DNA from: Candidatus Anammoxibacter sp.
GTDB taxonomy: Bacteria; Planctomycetota; Brocadiia; Brocadiales; Anammoxibacteraceae
DNA: 64,000 nt
Assembly: GCA_021777055.1 (NCBI GenBank)
Contig: JAIQZO010000055.1
Location: forward strand, 34,780 to 98,779
Direction of reading: 5' to 3'
Positions within the stretch are counted from its first letter, which is position 1. The number at the start of each line of letters is the position of its first letter. Shown piece after piece: positions 37,327-47,110 of the stretch. Position numbers and translations under genes: made by a program. Under the pieces are notes generated by a model. That model ran no database searches. It was not told the DNA's origin and saw only the letters and a list, made by a program, of their open reading frames with translations.

Positions 37327-39453
37327 ATGCAAACAGAAACAATCAAACAATTTGAAAATATCATCTACTATTTGACAAACACTGAAACAGGGACAAACCC
37401 TGTTCTTCCTTTGTGTAATCCCCAAGAGCAGTTCGCAATGGACAATAAAGATAGTACGGCTATAGCGAAATCTCTGAATGCGGCGTTCTTGATCACTCTT
37501 TCGGGCAAGAGGAATACAAAGTTTGACGAAGCAAAAAGATTTCTAGAAGATATGTCATCTTCTTCGGAATGGGGAAACGCTGCGAGATTTTTCCTAAGTG
37601 GAGTGGATGCCATTGAGGATGAAATCAGTAACGTCTGCAAAACAGATAAAGATTTTAACAGCCGGATAGAATCTCTATCTGAATGGCTCTCAAACCCAGA
37701 AAAGCAAGATGAAAAAGAAACAGCAGAAAGAATATGGTCCCTCTTCTGCCCTGAAGCAGCTGGCATAACAGATAACAAAGGTAAAAAAATAGCTGATTTA
37801 ATAGATAAACGCAAGGTTACAGTCACAGATCTAAATCCAAGCCCTATAACTAATCCCGCGCAACAGATACTCTTTACGTCAAATATTCTTTTAACCGTGC
37901 CAAGCAAGACAACGCCTGTAAAAGATTTACCATTCAGCGACGATCTAAAAGATGGCCTTATAAAAGCGGATAACGAAAAGCAACAATACTGGTATGACCA
38001 TCCTGTACAAATCGGCGTTGAACCGGAGAAGAATGAGATTCTTTACGGACTTCGGTCTTTAGACAAGGCTGTTAAATTTGAAACTGAACGGGGTAGCGGT
38101 TCCGATGGAGAAGTGGTGACATGCGTACTCTCCGCATCGGTTACCCACAACGGGCTACAGGATATTGTCAGGAAATACATAGAAGAAGAGTTCTTGCAGG
38201 CTGGAGCATTGAAGCATGTAGATGTTTATGTGTTTACCGAATTGGAGACTCAACGAATAATTGACGATATTCTTATCCCTGCGGCAGGTAGATACTTGGA
38301 TATAAAAGACGCAGACAAGATCTTTGCAATGTTTGGAGTTGATGGAGAATATGGACGGCATTACAGTTTTTTGAAGGCAATTGCCACATTCTGGCAGGTT
38401 TTGATAAACCCGGAAATAAAAGCCACATTTAAGATTGACCTTGATCAGGTATTTCCACAAAAGGAACTTGTTGAACAAACCGGGCATTCCGCATTTGAAC
38501 ACCTTAAATCTTCCCTCTGGGGGAGCAAAGGGATTGATTCAAATGGAAAAAAAGTAGAATTAGGAATGATTGCAGGAGCATTGGTTAACGAGAAAGATAT
38601 ACACAACTCTCTGTTTACGCCAGATGTAAAATTTCCCGACCGCACTCTAGCCCCGGATGAATACATATTCTTCAGTGCACTTCCACAAGCTTTATCCACT
38701 AGAGCAGAAATGATGACACGCTACACAACAGATGAACTTGACGGTAAAAAAACCTGTATGCAAAGGGTACACGTAACAGGAGGAACAAATGGTATAATGA
38801 TTGACTCCCTATGCAAATTTCGACCGTTCACACCATCATTTATCGGGCGTGCAGAAGATCAGGCATATATTATGTCCGTAATATCAAACACTGATGAAGA
38901 AAGGCTTGCATATTTACACAAAGACGGATTAATAATGAGACACGACAAAGAGGGCTTTGCTCAGGAGGCCATACAATCTGCCTATGCAGGCAAACTACTT
39001 GGAGATTATATTCGAATCATATACTTTTCTAAATATGCCAGGATTATTGCCGACAACATAAACAGGGTAAAGTACTCCATAGACCCGTTTACTGGATGTT
39101 TTATATCAAAAATACCCGTAACCACCGTCTATTTAAGGTTTGCATTTAAAATCTGGTCTTTTTTTTACAGTGGGAAGGAAAAATATGGAATAGAGTTTGT
39201 TACCAATGGAACATCGCGCATAGAAAAGGCATTAAATCTTGCGAACGATAACAATCAAACCCTTAAACATATATACAGCAGCGAACAAAACGGATGGAGA
39301 ATTTTTTATGACACCCTTAATGAACTCAAAAACGGCATTAATAATAACGACAACTTTGCAAAGGAATTACAGCAAAAAGCAAAAAACATAGTAAAAAGCA
39401 GTTATATTTCTTTCCTCAAACCAAATAAAAAAATAGACAATGGGAATATTTAG
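37327..39453 (+). CDS. Uncharacterised protein with glycosyltransferase (GT-A)-like core
   Basis: 708 residues, no signal peptide. I do not recognise the family from its N-terminal ~200 residues. From ~240 onward the sequence looks like a GT-A nucleotide-sugar transferase: VVTCVLSASVTHNG at the start of the fold, a DxD-type metal site D371-L-D373 in FKIDLDQVFP, RVHVTGGTNGIMIDSL, and an ED-type motif in FIGRAEDQAYI (E510-D511). The C-terminal ~150 residues look helical. Its stop overlaps the next gene, a diguanylate cyclase, by 14 bases, suggesting c-di-GMP-linked synthesis of a glycan or compatible solute. The transferase assignment is motif-based inference. Confidence 0.5.
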   Translation: MQTETIKQFENIIYYLTNTETGTNPVLPLCNPQEQFAMDNKDSTAIAKSLNAAFLITLSGKRNTKFDEAKRFLEDMSSSSEWGNAARFFLSGVDAIEDEISNVCKTDKDFNSRIESLSEWLSNPEKQDEKETAERIWSLFCPEAAGITDNKGKKIADLIDKRKVTVTDLNPSPITNPAQQILFTSNILLTVPSKTTPVKDLPFSDDLKDGLIKADNEKQQYWYDHPVQIGVEPEKNEILYGLRSLDKAVKFETERGSGSDGEVVTCVLSASVTHNGLQDIVRKYIEEEFLQAGALKHVDVYVFTELETQRIIDDILIPAAGRYLDIKDADKIFAMFGVDGEYGRHYSFLKAIATFWQVLINPEIKATFKIDLDQVFPQKELVEQTGHSAFEHLKSSLWGSKGIDSNGKKVELGMIAGALVNEKDIHNSLFTPDVKFPDRTLAPDEYIFFSALPQALSTRAEMMTRYTTDELDGKKTCMQRVHVTGGTNGIMIDSLCKFRPFTPSFIGRAEDQAYIMSVISNTDEERLAYLHKDGLIMRHDKEGFAQEAIQSAYAGKLLGDYIRIIYFSKYARIIADNINRVKYSIDPFTGCFISKIPVTTVYLRFAFKIWSFFYSGKEKYGIEFVTNGTSRIEKALNLANDNNQTLKHIYSSEQNGWRIFYDTLNELKNGINNNDNFAKELQQKAKNIVKSSYISFLKPNKKIDNGNI

Positions 39454-40546
39454 TAAGGGAAATAAAAGTACCCAAGACACATTTGTATCTGAACTCCCGT
39501 TATCCGAAGAGATTTCTAACGAAAAGACGACAACGTGTTTTTATATTATTAACGAATTTCACAAGTTAATAAATGGGTTTTTTATATATGAAGAGGATTT
39601 GGATTCTGGAAAATTCAAGAACAAAATCGATCATCTTGCAGAAAACTTTACATCTAGGGAAAACCCTAAACGCCTAAAACGCATATTTAATATATACAAA
39701 GACACGGTACTCTCATTCTTTGATACGACAAAGAGATATCTACAGGAAAAAGATAAAGAGTTTAAAGACATCATAAAACTTCTTACAGGTGGAATGTCGG
39801 CACTTAATACTGACAACAGGGAGTTTAACTACAGCATAAATGAACATACATCGCAGCTAGAGAAATTAAATATACTCGACGACATCAGGACCATTAAAAC
39901 CAAACTGCAGGAAGAGGTTACATCTATAAAAGATGCCGTCAAGGAAAAGGAAAAGACGGATAATCAACGCTTAATGGAAATGTCTGAAACCGTTACGGCA
40001 TTGAAGGAGGATCTGTTAAAGGCAAAGACTGCATCAATGACCGATAAACTCACCGGGGCATTTAACCGGCTGGCATTTGACAAACATATAGAGGCTAAGA
40101 TAAAAAACATGGGGATCCGCTGGTCATACTTTTCCGCCTTAATGATCGACATTGATAACTTTAAAAATATCAATGATACCCAAGGCCACTTAGTCGGTGA
40201 CCGAGTTATTGCTGCCACGGTACAGACATGCAAAACATTTCTGCGCAAAAACGATTTTATTGCCCGTTACGGAGGTGAAGAGTTTGTCATCATACTGGAT
40301 GGTGCATCATTAAAAAATGCAACAAAGAAGGCAGACACTATTTGCAAGAAGATCGCCTTAACAGATTTCATTATAGACAAAAAAGAACCGAAGAAATTCC
40401 TATCTTTTACCGTCAGTATTGGAATAGCCACGTTTAGAGAAGGTGATACCCCTATATCCTTATTAGACCGATCGGATAAGGCACTTTATGTTGCAAAAAA
40501 TTCAGGGAAAAACAAGGTAGTCAACGAAAAAAATCTGCAAGAATAA
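39440..40546 (+). CDS. Diguanylate cyclase (GGDEF)
   Basis: It makes c-di-GMP from two GTP. The N-terminal ~190 residues lack membrane helices and end in a coiled coil (IRTIKTKLQEEVTSIKDAVKEKEKTDNQRLMEMSE). The GGDEF domain (~200-365) has DKLTGAFNRLAFDKHI, MIDIDNFKNINDTQGH, and the active-site loop RYGGEEF with GGEEF at 278-282. An inhibitory I-site RKND (269-272) lies exactly five residues upstream, so product feedback is expected. It overlaps the upstream glycosyltransferase-like gene by 14 bases. Confidence 0.93.
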   Translation: MGIFSKGNKSTQDTFVSELPLSEEISNEKTTTCFYIINEFHKLINGFFIYEEDLDSGKFKNKIDHLAENFTSRENPKRLKRIFNIYKDTVLSFFDTTKRYLQEKDKEFKDIIKLLTGGMSALNTDNREFNYSINEHTSQLEKLNILDDIRTIKTKLQEEVTSIKDAVKEKEKTDNQRLMEMSETVTALKEDLLKAKTASMTDKLTGAFNRLAFDKHIEAKIKNMGIRWSYFSALMIDIDNFKNINDTQGHLVGDRVIAATVQTCKTFLRKNDFIARYGGEEFVIILDGASLKNATKKADTICKKIALTDFIIDKKEPKKFLSFTVSIGIATFREGDTPISLLDRSDKALYVAKNSGKNKVVNEKNLQE

Positions 40547-40553
40547 TCAACAA

Positions 40554-41192
40554 TCAAGGAAGGCCATGTACACGCTTATATTCCAGCCAATTCTCTTTGA
40601 GATCACAAAACTTCTTAAAATCATTAAGTCTGGTGCAAAACGGGTTTGTCTCCCTCTCCTCTTTAATCGTTGAATTCTCTTTTAGCCCATAGTTATGACC
40701 CGGCCAGACAGATATAAAGTCATCAAGTTTCATCAATCGTTTCAAACTCTCAAATTCCGTTCGTGCATCACTATCTGTATAGGTACCTCCTATACGACCA
40801 ACAAACAATGTATCCCCAGTAACAAGATGATCTTCCACCAGTATGCATATAGAATCATCTGTATGTCCGGGGGTATGAATTACCTTTAGTTGCAACTCCC
40901 CCAACGGTATTACATCCCCATCATCAACCATAATATCTCCTTTAAAAGCAGAACGATGAGAAACAATTTTTGCACCTGAGATTCTCTTTACATGAGAATT
41001 ACCGCCAGTATGATCAAAATGTGTATGGGTGTTTATTACATATTCTATCTTAAAGTTATTCTTCTCCGCCTCATTAATTGCCGGTAACGGATCAGGTGAC
41101 GGATCCACAAATGCACATACGTTGGCCTTTTCATCAGCTACAACATAACCGAAATTCTTACCCCCGCCACACATTAACTGTTTAAAATACAT
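40554..41192 (-). CDS. MBL-fold metallohydrolase (glyoxalase II-like)
   Basis: A cytosolic binuclear-metal hydrolase of the glyoxalase II/persulfide dioxygenase branch. Metal-binding motifs are complete: THTHFDHTGG, HTPGHTDDS, VTGDTLFVGRIGGTYTD and VWPGHNYG. The start is ATG 41192, with GGAG nine bases upstream; the TTG three codons earlier sits too close to that site. It is convergent with the diguanylate cyclase, with only seven bases between the stops. The exact thioester or sulfur substrate cannot be told. Confidence 0.85.
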   Translation of the reverse strand: MYFKQLMCGGGKNFGYVVADEKANVCAFVDPSPDPLPAINEAEKNNFKIEYVINTHTHFDHTGGNSHVKRISGAKIVSHRSAFKGDIMVDDGDVIPLGELQLKVIHTPGHTDDSICILVEDHLVTGDTLFVGRIGGTYTDSDARTEFESLKRLMKLDDFISVWPGHNYGLKENSTIKEERETNPFCTRLNDFKKFCDLKENWLEYKRVHGLP

Positions 41193-41345
41193 CAGAAACA
41201 ACTCCTATCTTTTACTTTTTATTTATATTTAGCACCTTTATAACGTGTGATTATTGACAATTCTGGAAAAGGCTTGAAGAACAATAATAAACGTTTAAAG
41301 ATTAAACCAAAAAGTGTGGATGTTTACCGTAATAATTTGATGAAA

Positions 41346-41807
41346 TTACTTTGCCATATTCTTGTCAACCACTATCTCTTCGGAATCTTTACACAAGTCA
41401 CCTTTACTGTTTTTTACAAAAAACTTTACTGTATAAACACCGGGTTTGGAGTAAACATTGGAGGCGGAGATGGTACTATAACATTTGGTTCTGTATGGTG
41501 AACATCTTCCGGGATTGGCATATAGGTCTGTAGATGTAGTCAAGGTTCCAGTTGCAATATTACCATCGCCAAAGTCCCATCCGATAGAATATAAGTCAGT
41601 ATATGCAGGATCCATAAACGTGCCATTGAATATTATCTCGATGCCTGTCACATATTTCTTATACTTGGTGGTTATTGAATCAATCCTGGCAGTGGAACCA
41701 TTGTCATCCTTGAAGTCTTTTGCAAAGAGGTCCAGACGTGACGTCAATGAATAGATGCAAAATACCTGAAGGATTCCAATGGTAAGTATAATTTTAATGG
41801 TTTTCAT
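41346..41807 (-). CDS. Secreted single PKD-domain protein
   Basis: 153 residues: hydrophobic N-terminus (KIILTIGILQVFCIYSLTS), then one PKD domain (GIEIIFNGTFMDPAYTDLYSIGWDFGDGNIATGTLTT ... SNVYSKPGVYTVKFFVKNSKGDLCKDSEEIVV) with the WDFGDG and YxxPGxYTV signatures. Two cysteine pairs may form disulfides. PKD domains usually mediate surface protein interactions. It stands between the MBL gene and deaD. The spacer toward the MBL gene holds nothing recognisable. Confidence 0.75.
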   Translation of the reverse strand: MKTIKIILTIGILQVFCIYSLTSRLDLFAKDFKDDNGSTARIDSITTKYKKYVTGIEIIFNGTFMDPAYTDLYSIGWDFGDGNIATGTLTTSTDLYANPGRCSPYRTKCYSTISASNVYSKPGVYTVKFFVKNSKGDLCKDSEEIVVDKNMAK

Positions 41808-41864
41808 ATATCAAGAATATATTACTAACGTGTAACAATTTACTTTATTCTTTAAACTGCCTAT

Positions 41865-43445
41865 CTATTTCTTTGGTTTTGCTTTAACAATAAGCGGCCT
41901 TTTACCCCCTCTTTTACGTTTAAAGATCTCTAAAATAACCTCGGCATCTTCAAAAGGGGCAGTTATAAACGAAAATGTTTCAAAAATCTTCGTATCTTTT
42001 ATCACTGCATCCGGCACGCCAGCCTCTTCCTTTATATAACTTACTAACCTTTTAGGTGTCATACCGTCTGCCTTTCCACGGGCAACAAACAGCCTTGTAG
42101 TTCCTTTAACATCTACCGAAACAGACCTGATCTCGTTATAATAACTTTCATCCAATTCATCCTGAAAAGAGTGTTTTAAGACGGCAGCCAGTACCTGTTC
42201 AGGTTCGTTTTCAGCCAACAATTCACTTGCCATTTTTAAATAACTATCATTTTCTCCCGTAGTGATAATACCTGCAATCTCATTCTTGATCCTTGCCCTC
42301 TTTGTCTCTATAACATCTTCAATCTCAGGAAGAGTCTCTTTTCTTATGTTTGTTTTTGCTATCTTCTTTATAAAAAGAAGGTTCTTATACTCACTAGGTG
42401 TAACAAATGTTATTGCCGTTCCCTCTTTACCAGCTCTTCCAGTCCTGCCTATCCTGTGCACATATGACTCTGGATCCTGCGGGAGTGCATAATTTATGAC
42501 ATGGGTCAGGCTAATAATATCGATACCCCTTGCCGCTACATCAGTGGCAACAAGGATGTTGATTTTCTGACTCTTGAATTTCCGTAGTATCTTTTCCCTC
42601 TGATGCTGTGAAATATCTCCATGGAGAGCATCTGCATCATATCCCCTGTCTAACAAATTAGTCGATACGTCATCCACATCGATCTTTGTTCTACAAAAAA
42701 CCAGACCGTAAAACTCTGTTTCAATATCAATTATCCTGCATAAGGCTTCGAATTTATCATTTCGTGAAACTTCAAAATAGATTTGATCCGTAAGGTTTGT
42801 TGTAAGGTCTATCTTTTCAACTGCGACAAGCTCATATTTACCCATATACTTCTTTGCAATTCCAAGTATCGGTTTCGGCATGGTTGCTGAAAAGAGCATC
42901 ATTCTTTTCTCTTCGTTTGTACATTTCAGGATCTCTTCAACATCTTCAATAAAACCCATATTTAACATCTCATCCGCTTCATCAAGGACAACGTGGGTAA
43001 TCTTATTGAGTTTAAGTGTCTTTCGATTGAGATGATCTATTATCCTGCCCGGTGTACCCACAACAACATCAACACCTCTTTCAAGACGCCGAAACTGTTG
43101 TTCTATGGATTGTCCGCCATAAACCGGTATAATATGCAGGTGCCTTGTCCCTTTCAAGGTATTTAACTCCTCTGACACCTGAATAGCCAGCTCCCTAGTA
43201 GGGGCTAAAATCAAAGCTTGGACACTCTTTGACCTGTCCACCAGAGCTTCAATTATGGGAATACCAAATGCCGCCGTTTTTCCGGTCCCTGTCTGTGCCT
43301 GCCCAATAACATTTACGTCTCCTTTTAAAAGGAGTGGGATTATCTTTTCCTGAATAGGAGTAGGTTCCTCATAACCTTTCTTTTTGAGCGCTTTAAGTAT
43401 AATATCGGATATTCCCAGGTTTTTAAATTTCTCTAACTTTTCCAT
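41865..43445 (-). CDS. deaD: DEAD-box RNA helicase (DeaD/CsdA type)
   Basis: An ATP-dependent RNA helicase acting in ribosome assembly and mRNA decay, often cold-induced. All motifs are present: Q motif (GYEEPTPIQEKIIP), Walker A AQTGTGKTAAFGIP, PTRELAIQV, GTPGRIIDHL, DEAD, SAT, ARGIDI and HRIGRTGRAGKEG. After ~430 comes a DbpA/CsdA-type RNA-binding domain (TTRLFVARGKADGMTPKRLVSYIKEEAGV) and a basic tail (KRKRGGKRPLIVKAKPKK). 526 residues. Confidence 0.93.
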   Translation of the reverse strand: MEKLEKFKNLGISDIILKALKKKGYEEPTPIQEKIIPLLLKGDVNVIGQAQTGTGKTAAFGIPIIEALVDRSKSVQALILAPTRELAIQVSEELNTLKGTRHLHIIPVYGGQSIEQQFRRLERGVDVVVGTPGRIIDHLNRKTLKLNKITHVVLDEADEMLNMGFIEDVEEILKCTNEEKRMMLFSATMPKPILGIAKKYMGKYELVAVEKIDLTTNLTDQIYFEVSRNDKFEALCRIIDIETEFYGLVFCRTKIDVDDVSTNLLDRGYDADALHGDISQHQREKILRKFKSQKINILVATDVAARGIDIISLTHVINYALPQDPESYVHRIGRTGRAGKEGTAITFVTPSEYKNLLFIKKIAKTNIRKETLPEIEDVIETKRARIKNEIAGIITTGENDSYLKMASELLAENEPEQVLAAVLKHSFQDELDESYYNEIRSVSVDVKGTTRLFVARGKADGMTPKRLVSYIKEEAGVPDAVIKDTKIFETFSFITAPFEDAEVILEIFKRKRGGKRPLIVKAKPKK

Positions 43446-43632
43446 ATTGCGTTTACTTATTTTAAAAAATTATATTTTGACTTGCTATTGAATAGGCAAG
43501 CCAAGGACTTGCCTCTTTGATCGTTTAATGTTAACGTTGCCATCGCCATACCTGCCAATATAAACTTAATTTGGACATGGCATCATAACAGCTCATTAAT
43601 TTTTACGATCTTACCACCGTTTTTACATAAAC

Positions 43633-45897
43633 TTAACCGGCAATCACCCCTTTTGCAATCTTATTGAGAGCCGATCCAGCTTTAAACCAGCTTAATTGTT
43701 CATTGGACATTGTGTGACGGACCTCAATAACCTCTTCAGTTCCGTCATTATGTTTCAGTTTCACTGTAACGTTCTTCCCAGGCGCAAGCTTATCCAGTCC
43801 AGTTACCGAAACAGTATCATCTTCCTGAAATTTTTCATAATCAGCTGCGTCAATAAACGTAAGGGGCAGTATACCCTGCTTTTTCAGGTTTGTTTCATGT
43901 ATCCGGGCAAATGAACGCACAATAACTGCAGCGGCACCTAGAAACCTAGGACACATGGCCGCGTGTTCCCTGGACGACCCCTCACCATAATTCTCATCTC
44001 CCACAACAACCCACCGCACTCCACGCTTTTTATAATCACGGGCAATTTCGGTAAATTTGTCTCCGGATTTACCAGTGAAGTGGTTTTTGCCTGTACCTGT
44101 AGAACCATCAAAGGCATTAATCGCGCCCAAAAACATGTTGCCAGATATGCGATCAAGGTGCCCTCTGAATTTAAGCCACGGGCCAGCAGGTGAAATATGG
44201 TCAGTTGTACACTTTCCTGCGGCCTTCAGTAATAATGAAAGGTCAACAAAATCATTTCCGTCCCACGGTTCAAACGGTGCAAGAGCCTGCAGGCGGTCTG
44301 ATTCAGGATCTATAGCCACATCACATGGCGAACCGCTGTCGTCTGGAGCTATGTAACCTTTGTTATACCCTGTAAATCCTGCTGACGGCAATTCATCAGC
44401 TGACGGATCATCTAAAAGGACATCTTCGCCGGCTTCATTCTTTAACTTGTCTTTTAAAGGATTGAACGAAAGGGACCCTGACAATGCAAACGCGGTTACA
44501 GTCTCAGGAGATGCAATAAATGAGAGGGTTTCTGCGTTTCCATCGTTACGAGCCCTAAAATTTCTATTGTATGACGAGACTATCGTATTGCGTTCACCTT
44601 CTTTAATATCTGTACGTTTCCATTGTCCTATACATGGACCACACGCATTAGCCAGAACAGTAGCACCTGCATCTTCCATGATCTTCAAATAGCCGTCACG
44701 GTCTATTGTGTCCTCTATTAAGGTAGAACCAGGCGTAACCAACAACGGAATGGCAAGCTTCAATCCCTTTGATGCAGCACTCTTTATAACAGAAGCAGCG
44801 CGTCCCATATCTTCATAGGAAGAATTTGTACATGATCCTATCAATGCATATCTGACATCATTCGCATAACCCTCTTTTTTAACCTCCGCACCCAACTCAG
44901 AAATAGAACGGACCTTATCAGGAGTATGGGGTCCGCAAACCATCGGCTCAAGTTCCGACAGATTTATCTCTATAACTTTATCATAATACTTACCTGGATT
45001 TTTATACACCTCATCATCTGCCCTGAGATATTCAATATGACCGTTTGCAAGATTAGCAACATCGTCCCTGGCTGTGGACTTAAGATAGTTAGCCATTCTG
45101 GCATCAAAAGGAAATGTTGAGGTAGTGGCTCCGTGCTCGGCTCCCATGTTACATATTGTAGCCTTACCGGTACAGGAAATGGTCTCCACTCCATCACCAA
45201 AATACTCTACAATAGATCCTGTTCCACCCTTCACCGTAAGCTCTTTCATCACACGCAGAATTACATCTTTTGGAGACGCCCAGCCTGAAAGTTTGCCTGT
45301 AAGATGTATTCCAATCACACCGGGCCATTTTAGACCAAAAGGAAGCCCTACCATTACATCAACCGCATCCGCCCCTCCAACTCCGATGGCAAGCATGCCA
45401 AGCCCACCTCCGTTAGGAGTATGTGAATCCGTGCCAATAATCAACCCTCCGGGAAACGCATAGTTTTCCAGTACAACCTGATGAATTATCCCTGCCCCTG
45501 GCCCCCAGAACCCCATACGGTATTTCTGCGCAGCAGATGACAAGAAATCATAAACCTCTTTATTTGTAACTTCTGCAGCAGGAAGATCATCGTCCACACC
45601 CTTAAAGGCCTGTATCAGGTGGTCGCAATGAACAGTGGTTGGAGTCTGTACATTTTTTATCCCGGAGGACATGAATTGTAGGATTGCCATCTGTGCTGTT
45701 GCGTCTTGCATTGCAACCCTGTCAGGATATAGTTCTACATTGGATTCTTTTCTGTCGTAAGGCTTTATTTTCTCAATCTCCATGTGGGAATAAAGAATCT
45801 TTTCTGCAAATGTTAGGCCCCTGCCTAGCTCTTCACGTGCTTTTTTATGCTTTTCATCAAGGGTTTTATAGAGTCTTTCACATATCCCTATGGACAT
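43633..45897 (-). CDS. acn: Aconitate hydratase (mitochondrial type)
   Basis: It interconverts citrate and isocitrate in the TCA cycle. At 754 residues and by sequence it belongs with the mitochondrial-type enzymes. Cluster cysteines occur in GSCTNSSYEDMG and ANACGPCIGQW; substrate-site motifs include IGTDSHTPNGGGLG and the swivel-domain GDENYGEGSSREHAAM. AAGGAG precedes the ATG by six bases. A GGCAAG/CTTGCC hairpin at 43493-43512 downstream may terminate its transcript. Confidence 0.95.
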   Translation of the reverse strand: MSIGICERLYKTLDEKHKKAREELGRGLTFAEKILYSHMEIEKIKPYDRKESNVELYPDRVAMQDATAQMAILQFMSSGIKNVQTPTTVHCDHLIQAFKGVDDDLPAAEVTNKEVYDFLSSAAQKYRMGFWGPGAGIIHQVVLENYAFPGGLIIGTDSHTPNGGGLGMLAIGVGGADAVDVMVGLPFGLKWPGVIGIHLTGKLSGWASPKDVILRVMKELTVKGGTGSIVEYFGDGVETISCTGKATICNMGAEHGATTSTFPFDARMANYLKSTARDDVANLANGHIEYLRADDEVYKNPGKYYDKVIEINLSELEPMVCGPHTPDKVRSISELGAEVKKEGYANDVRYALIGSCTNSSYEDMGRAASVIKSAASKGLKLAIPLLVTPGSTLIEDTIDRDGYLKIMEDAGATVLANACGPCIGQWKRTDIKEGERNTIVSSYNRNFRARNDGNAETLSFIASPETVTAFALSGSLSFNPLKDKLKNEAGEDVLLDDPSADELPSAGFTGYNKGYIAPDDSGSPCDVAIDPESDRLQALAPFEPWDGNDFVDLSLLLKAAGKCTTDHISPAGPWLKFRGHLDRISGNMFLGAINAFDGSTGTGKNHFTGKSGDKFTEIARDYKKRGVRWVVVGDENYGEGSSREHAAMCPRFLGAAAVIVRSFARIHETNLKKQGILPLTFIDAADYEKFQEDDTVSVTGLDKLAPGKNVTVKLKHNDGTEEVIEVRHTMSNEQLSWFKAGSALNKIAKGVIAG

Positions 45898-46253
45898 TTA
45901 TTTCTCCTTGAAATTCAAAGATATAAAATTTATCTGATATTTTTCCAAAATATGAAAACAATCAATAGCTTGTTAAACCTAAATTATTTTACCTTTGAGA
46001 ATAAACAATTGGCAAACCAAAATCAAGTGCAATATTTATAACTAAATCAAAGGCAACCTTTTACCAAAATAAAACTTAAAGTAATTATCCAGATATAATA
46101 CATTAATTCGGACTAATTGTATATAGGTAACAAAAACTTTGGTAACTGATTAAAATTCTAAAGATCAAAATTATCTTAAATCATTTAAAAAAATTTACCT
46201 ATTTACAACTAATATGACAATATTCATAACTAATCAATATTAAGAATTTTATG
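45898..46253. other. AT-rich spacer between acn and the NrdR modules
   Basis: About 355 bp, strongly AT-rich, presumably carrying the acn promoter on the minus strand. No other element was recognised. Confidence 0.35.
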
Positions 46254-46333
46254 ACACAAAGTATTGTAGCGTGCAGAATTGTTTGTACAATATTGTGTGT
46301 TTTTCTTGACATTATAGGAACTAACACTATAAT
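46254..46333 (+). promoter_or_regulatory. NrdR-box pair plus sigma70 promoter, module 1
   Basis: Two 16-bp NrdR-like boxes, acacaaagtattgtag (46254-46269) and gtacaatattgtgtgt (46285-46300), each match 12 of 16 positions of the NrdR consensus acaCwAtATaTwGtgt. They start 31 bp apart, three helical turns. Five bases on comes TTGACA (46306-46311), 16 bp, TATAAT (46328-46333), both hexamers perfect. NrdR is the dATP/ATP-sensing repressor of ribonucleotide reductase genes; boxes next to -35 would block initiation. Confidence 0.7.
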
Positions 46334-46370
46334 TTAGAAAATTTGAGTTAAGATTTTCAGGCATTACAAG

Positions 46371-46450
46371 GTGCTACATATTGCAACATAATGCGCCAAC
46401 CGCACAATATCTTGTGTTTTGTTTGCCGTTGACTGATCTAACTTTAGAAT
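46371..46450 (+). promoter_or_regulatory. NrdR-box pair plus sigma70 promoter, module 2
   Basis: The best box is gcacaatatcttgtgt (46402-46417), 14 of 16 matches to the NrdR consensus. Exactly 31 bp upstream, at 46371, is a weaker box (9 of 16, with the CwAnATaTwG core intact). The promoter is TTGCCG (46423-46428), 16 bp, TAGAAT (46445-46450), weaker than in modules 1 and 3. Box-to--35 distance is again 21 bp. Confidence 0.6.
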
Positions 46451-46498
46451 ATAAAAAATTTTTATTTTTTTATATTAAGTATTTTTAAGAATATTACG

Positions 46499-46578
46499 AT
46501 ACAAAATGTTGTAGCATGTAAAATTGCTTATACACTATTTTGTGTTTCTTTTGACATTGCGTGATATAACTCTATAAT
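46499..46578 (+). promoter_or_regulatory. NrdR-box pair plus sigma70 promoter, module 3
   Basis: Boxes atacaaaatgttgtag (46499, 11 of 16) and atacactattttgtgt (46530-46545, 13 of 16), 31 bp apart. TTGACA (46551-46556), 16 bp, TATAAT (46573-46578), both perfect. It is the promoter closest to the gene at 46675, with a leader of ~90 nt. The same internal spacing as modules 1 and 2 shows that the whole unit was duplicated. Confidence 0.7.
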
Positions 46579-46674
46579 TCAGACAGCACGGCAAAAGAGG
46601 GGCTTATTATGCCTGATTTGTGTATATCTTAATTTTTATTATTGTTTTAACTTTTATGAATGAAAGGAATTAAT

Positions 46675-47097
46675 ATGGTAAAATCTACGTTAATTAATGT
46701 AAAAAGTAATGATAAACTCAATGGCTTACAAGACGGCGGACAAGATATCATTGAAGAGAGTATAAACCTATTTATAACTGCAGTTGAAGAGACTGATAAC
46801 CTGAAGATTGTAGGTACCTCTTTTAATAACGACCAAAAAGAGATATTTATAATTGACGACACAAATGATACCAGTGAGCATACAGAAGTAGTTATTAGTG
46901 AAATAATTGAAAAAGTAAAGAATATAGAGGTCGCAAGGGAGTTCGTTAAAGTAATAATGGGAGAAAGATCACCAGTTATCTTAAACGGAATAACTAGAAT
47001 AGTAGGATACTTCTCAAAGGTAAACAACTGGAACAAATCAAAGATAAGCGAACTTAATGACAGAAGAAAAGGTGAATACGGCGTAAGCAATTCATAA
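46675..47097 (+). CDS. Free-standing NrdD C-terminal (glycyl-radical-like) protein
   Basis: 140 residues. The C-terminal third, NGITRIVGYFSKVNNWNKSKISELNDRRKGEYG, matches the end of class III anaerobic ribonucleotide reductase NrdD, where R[IV]xGY carries the radical glycine; here it is Gly111. The large catalytic barrel is missing, and there is no cysteine at all, so the NrdD zinc site is absent. The N-terminal ~90 residues are acidic and unrecognised. The start is ATG 46675, with AAAGGA six bases upstream. Three NrdR-type promoter modules precede it and a strong terminator follows, so it is a single-gene unit controlled like a reductase gene. A role as a radical-domain spare part (as GrcA is for pyruvate formate-lyase) or as a split subunit is inference. 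Confidence 0.6.
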   Translation: MVKSTLINVKSNDKLNGLQDGGQDIIEESINLFITAVEETDNLKIVGTSFNNDQKEIFIIDDTNDTSEHTEVVISEIIEKVKNIEVAREFVKVIMGERSPVILNGITRIVGYFSKVNNWNKSKISELNDRRKGEYGVSNS

Positions 47098-47110
47098 TAT
47101 GTCTACAAAG

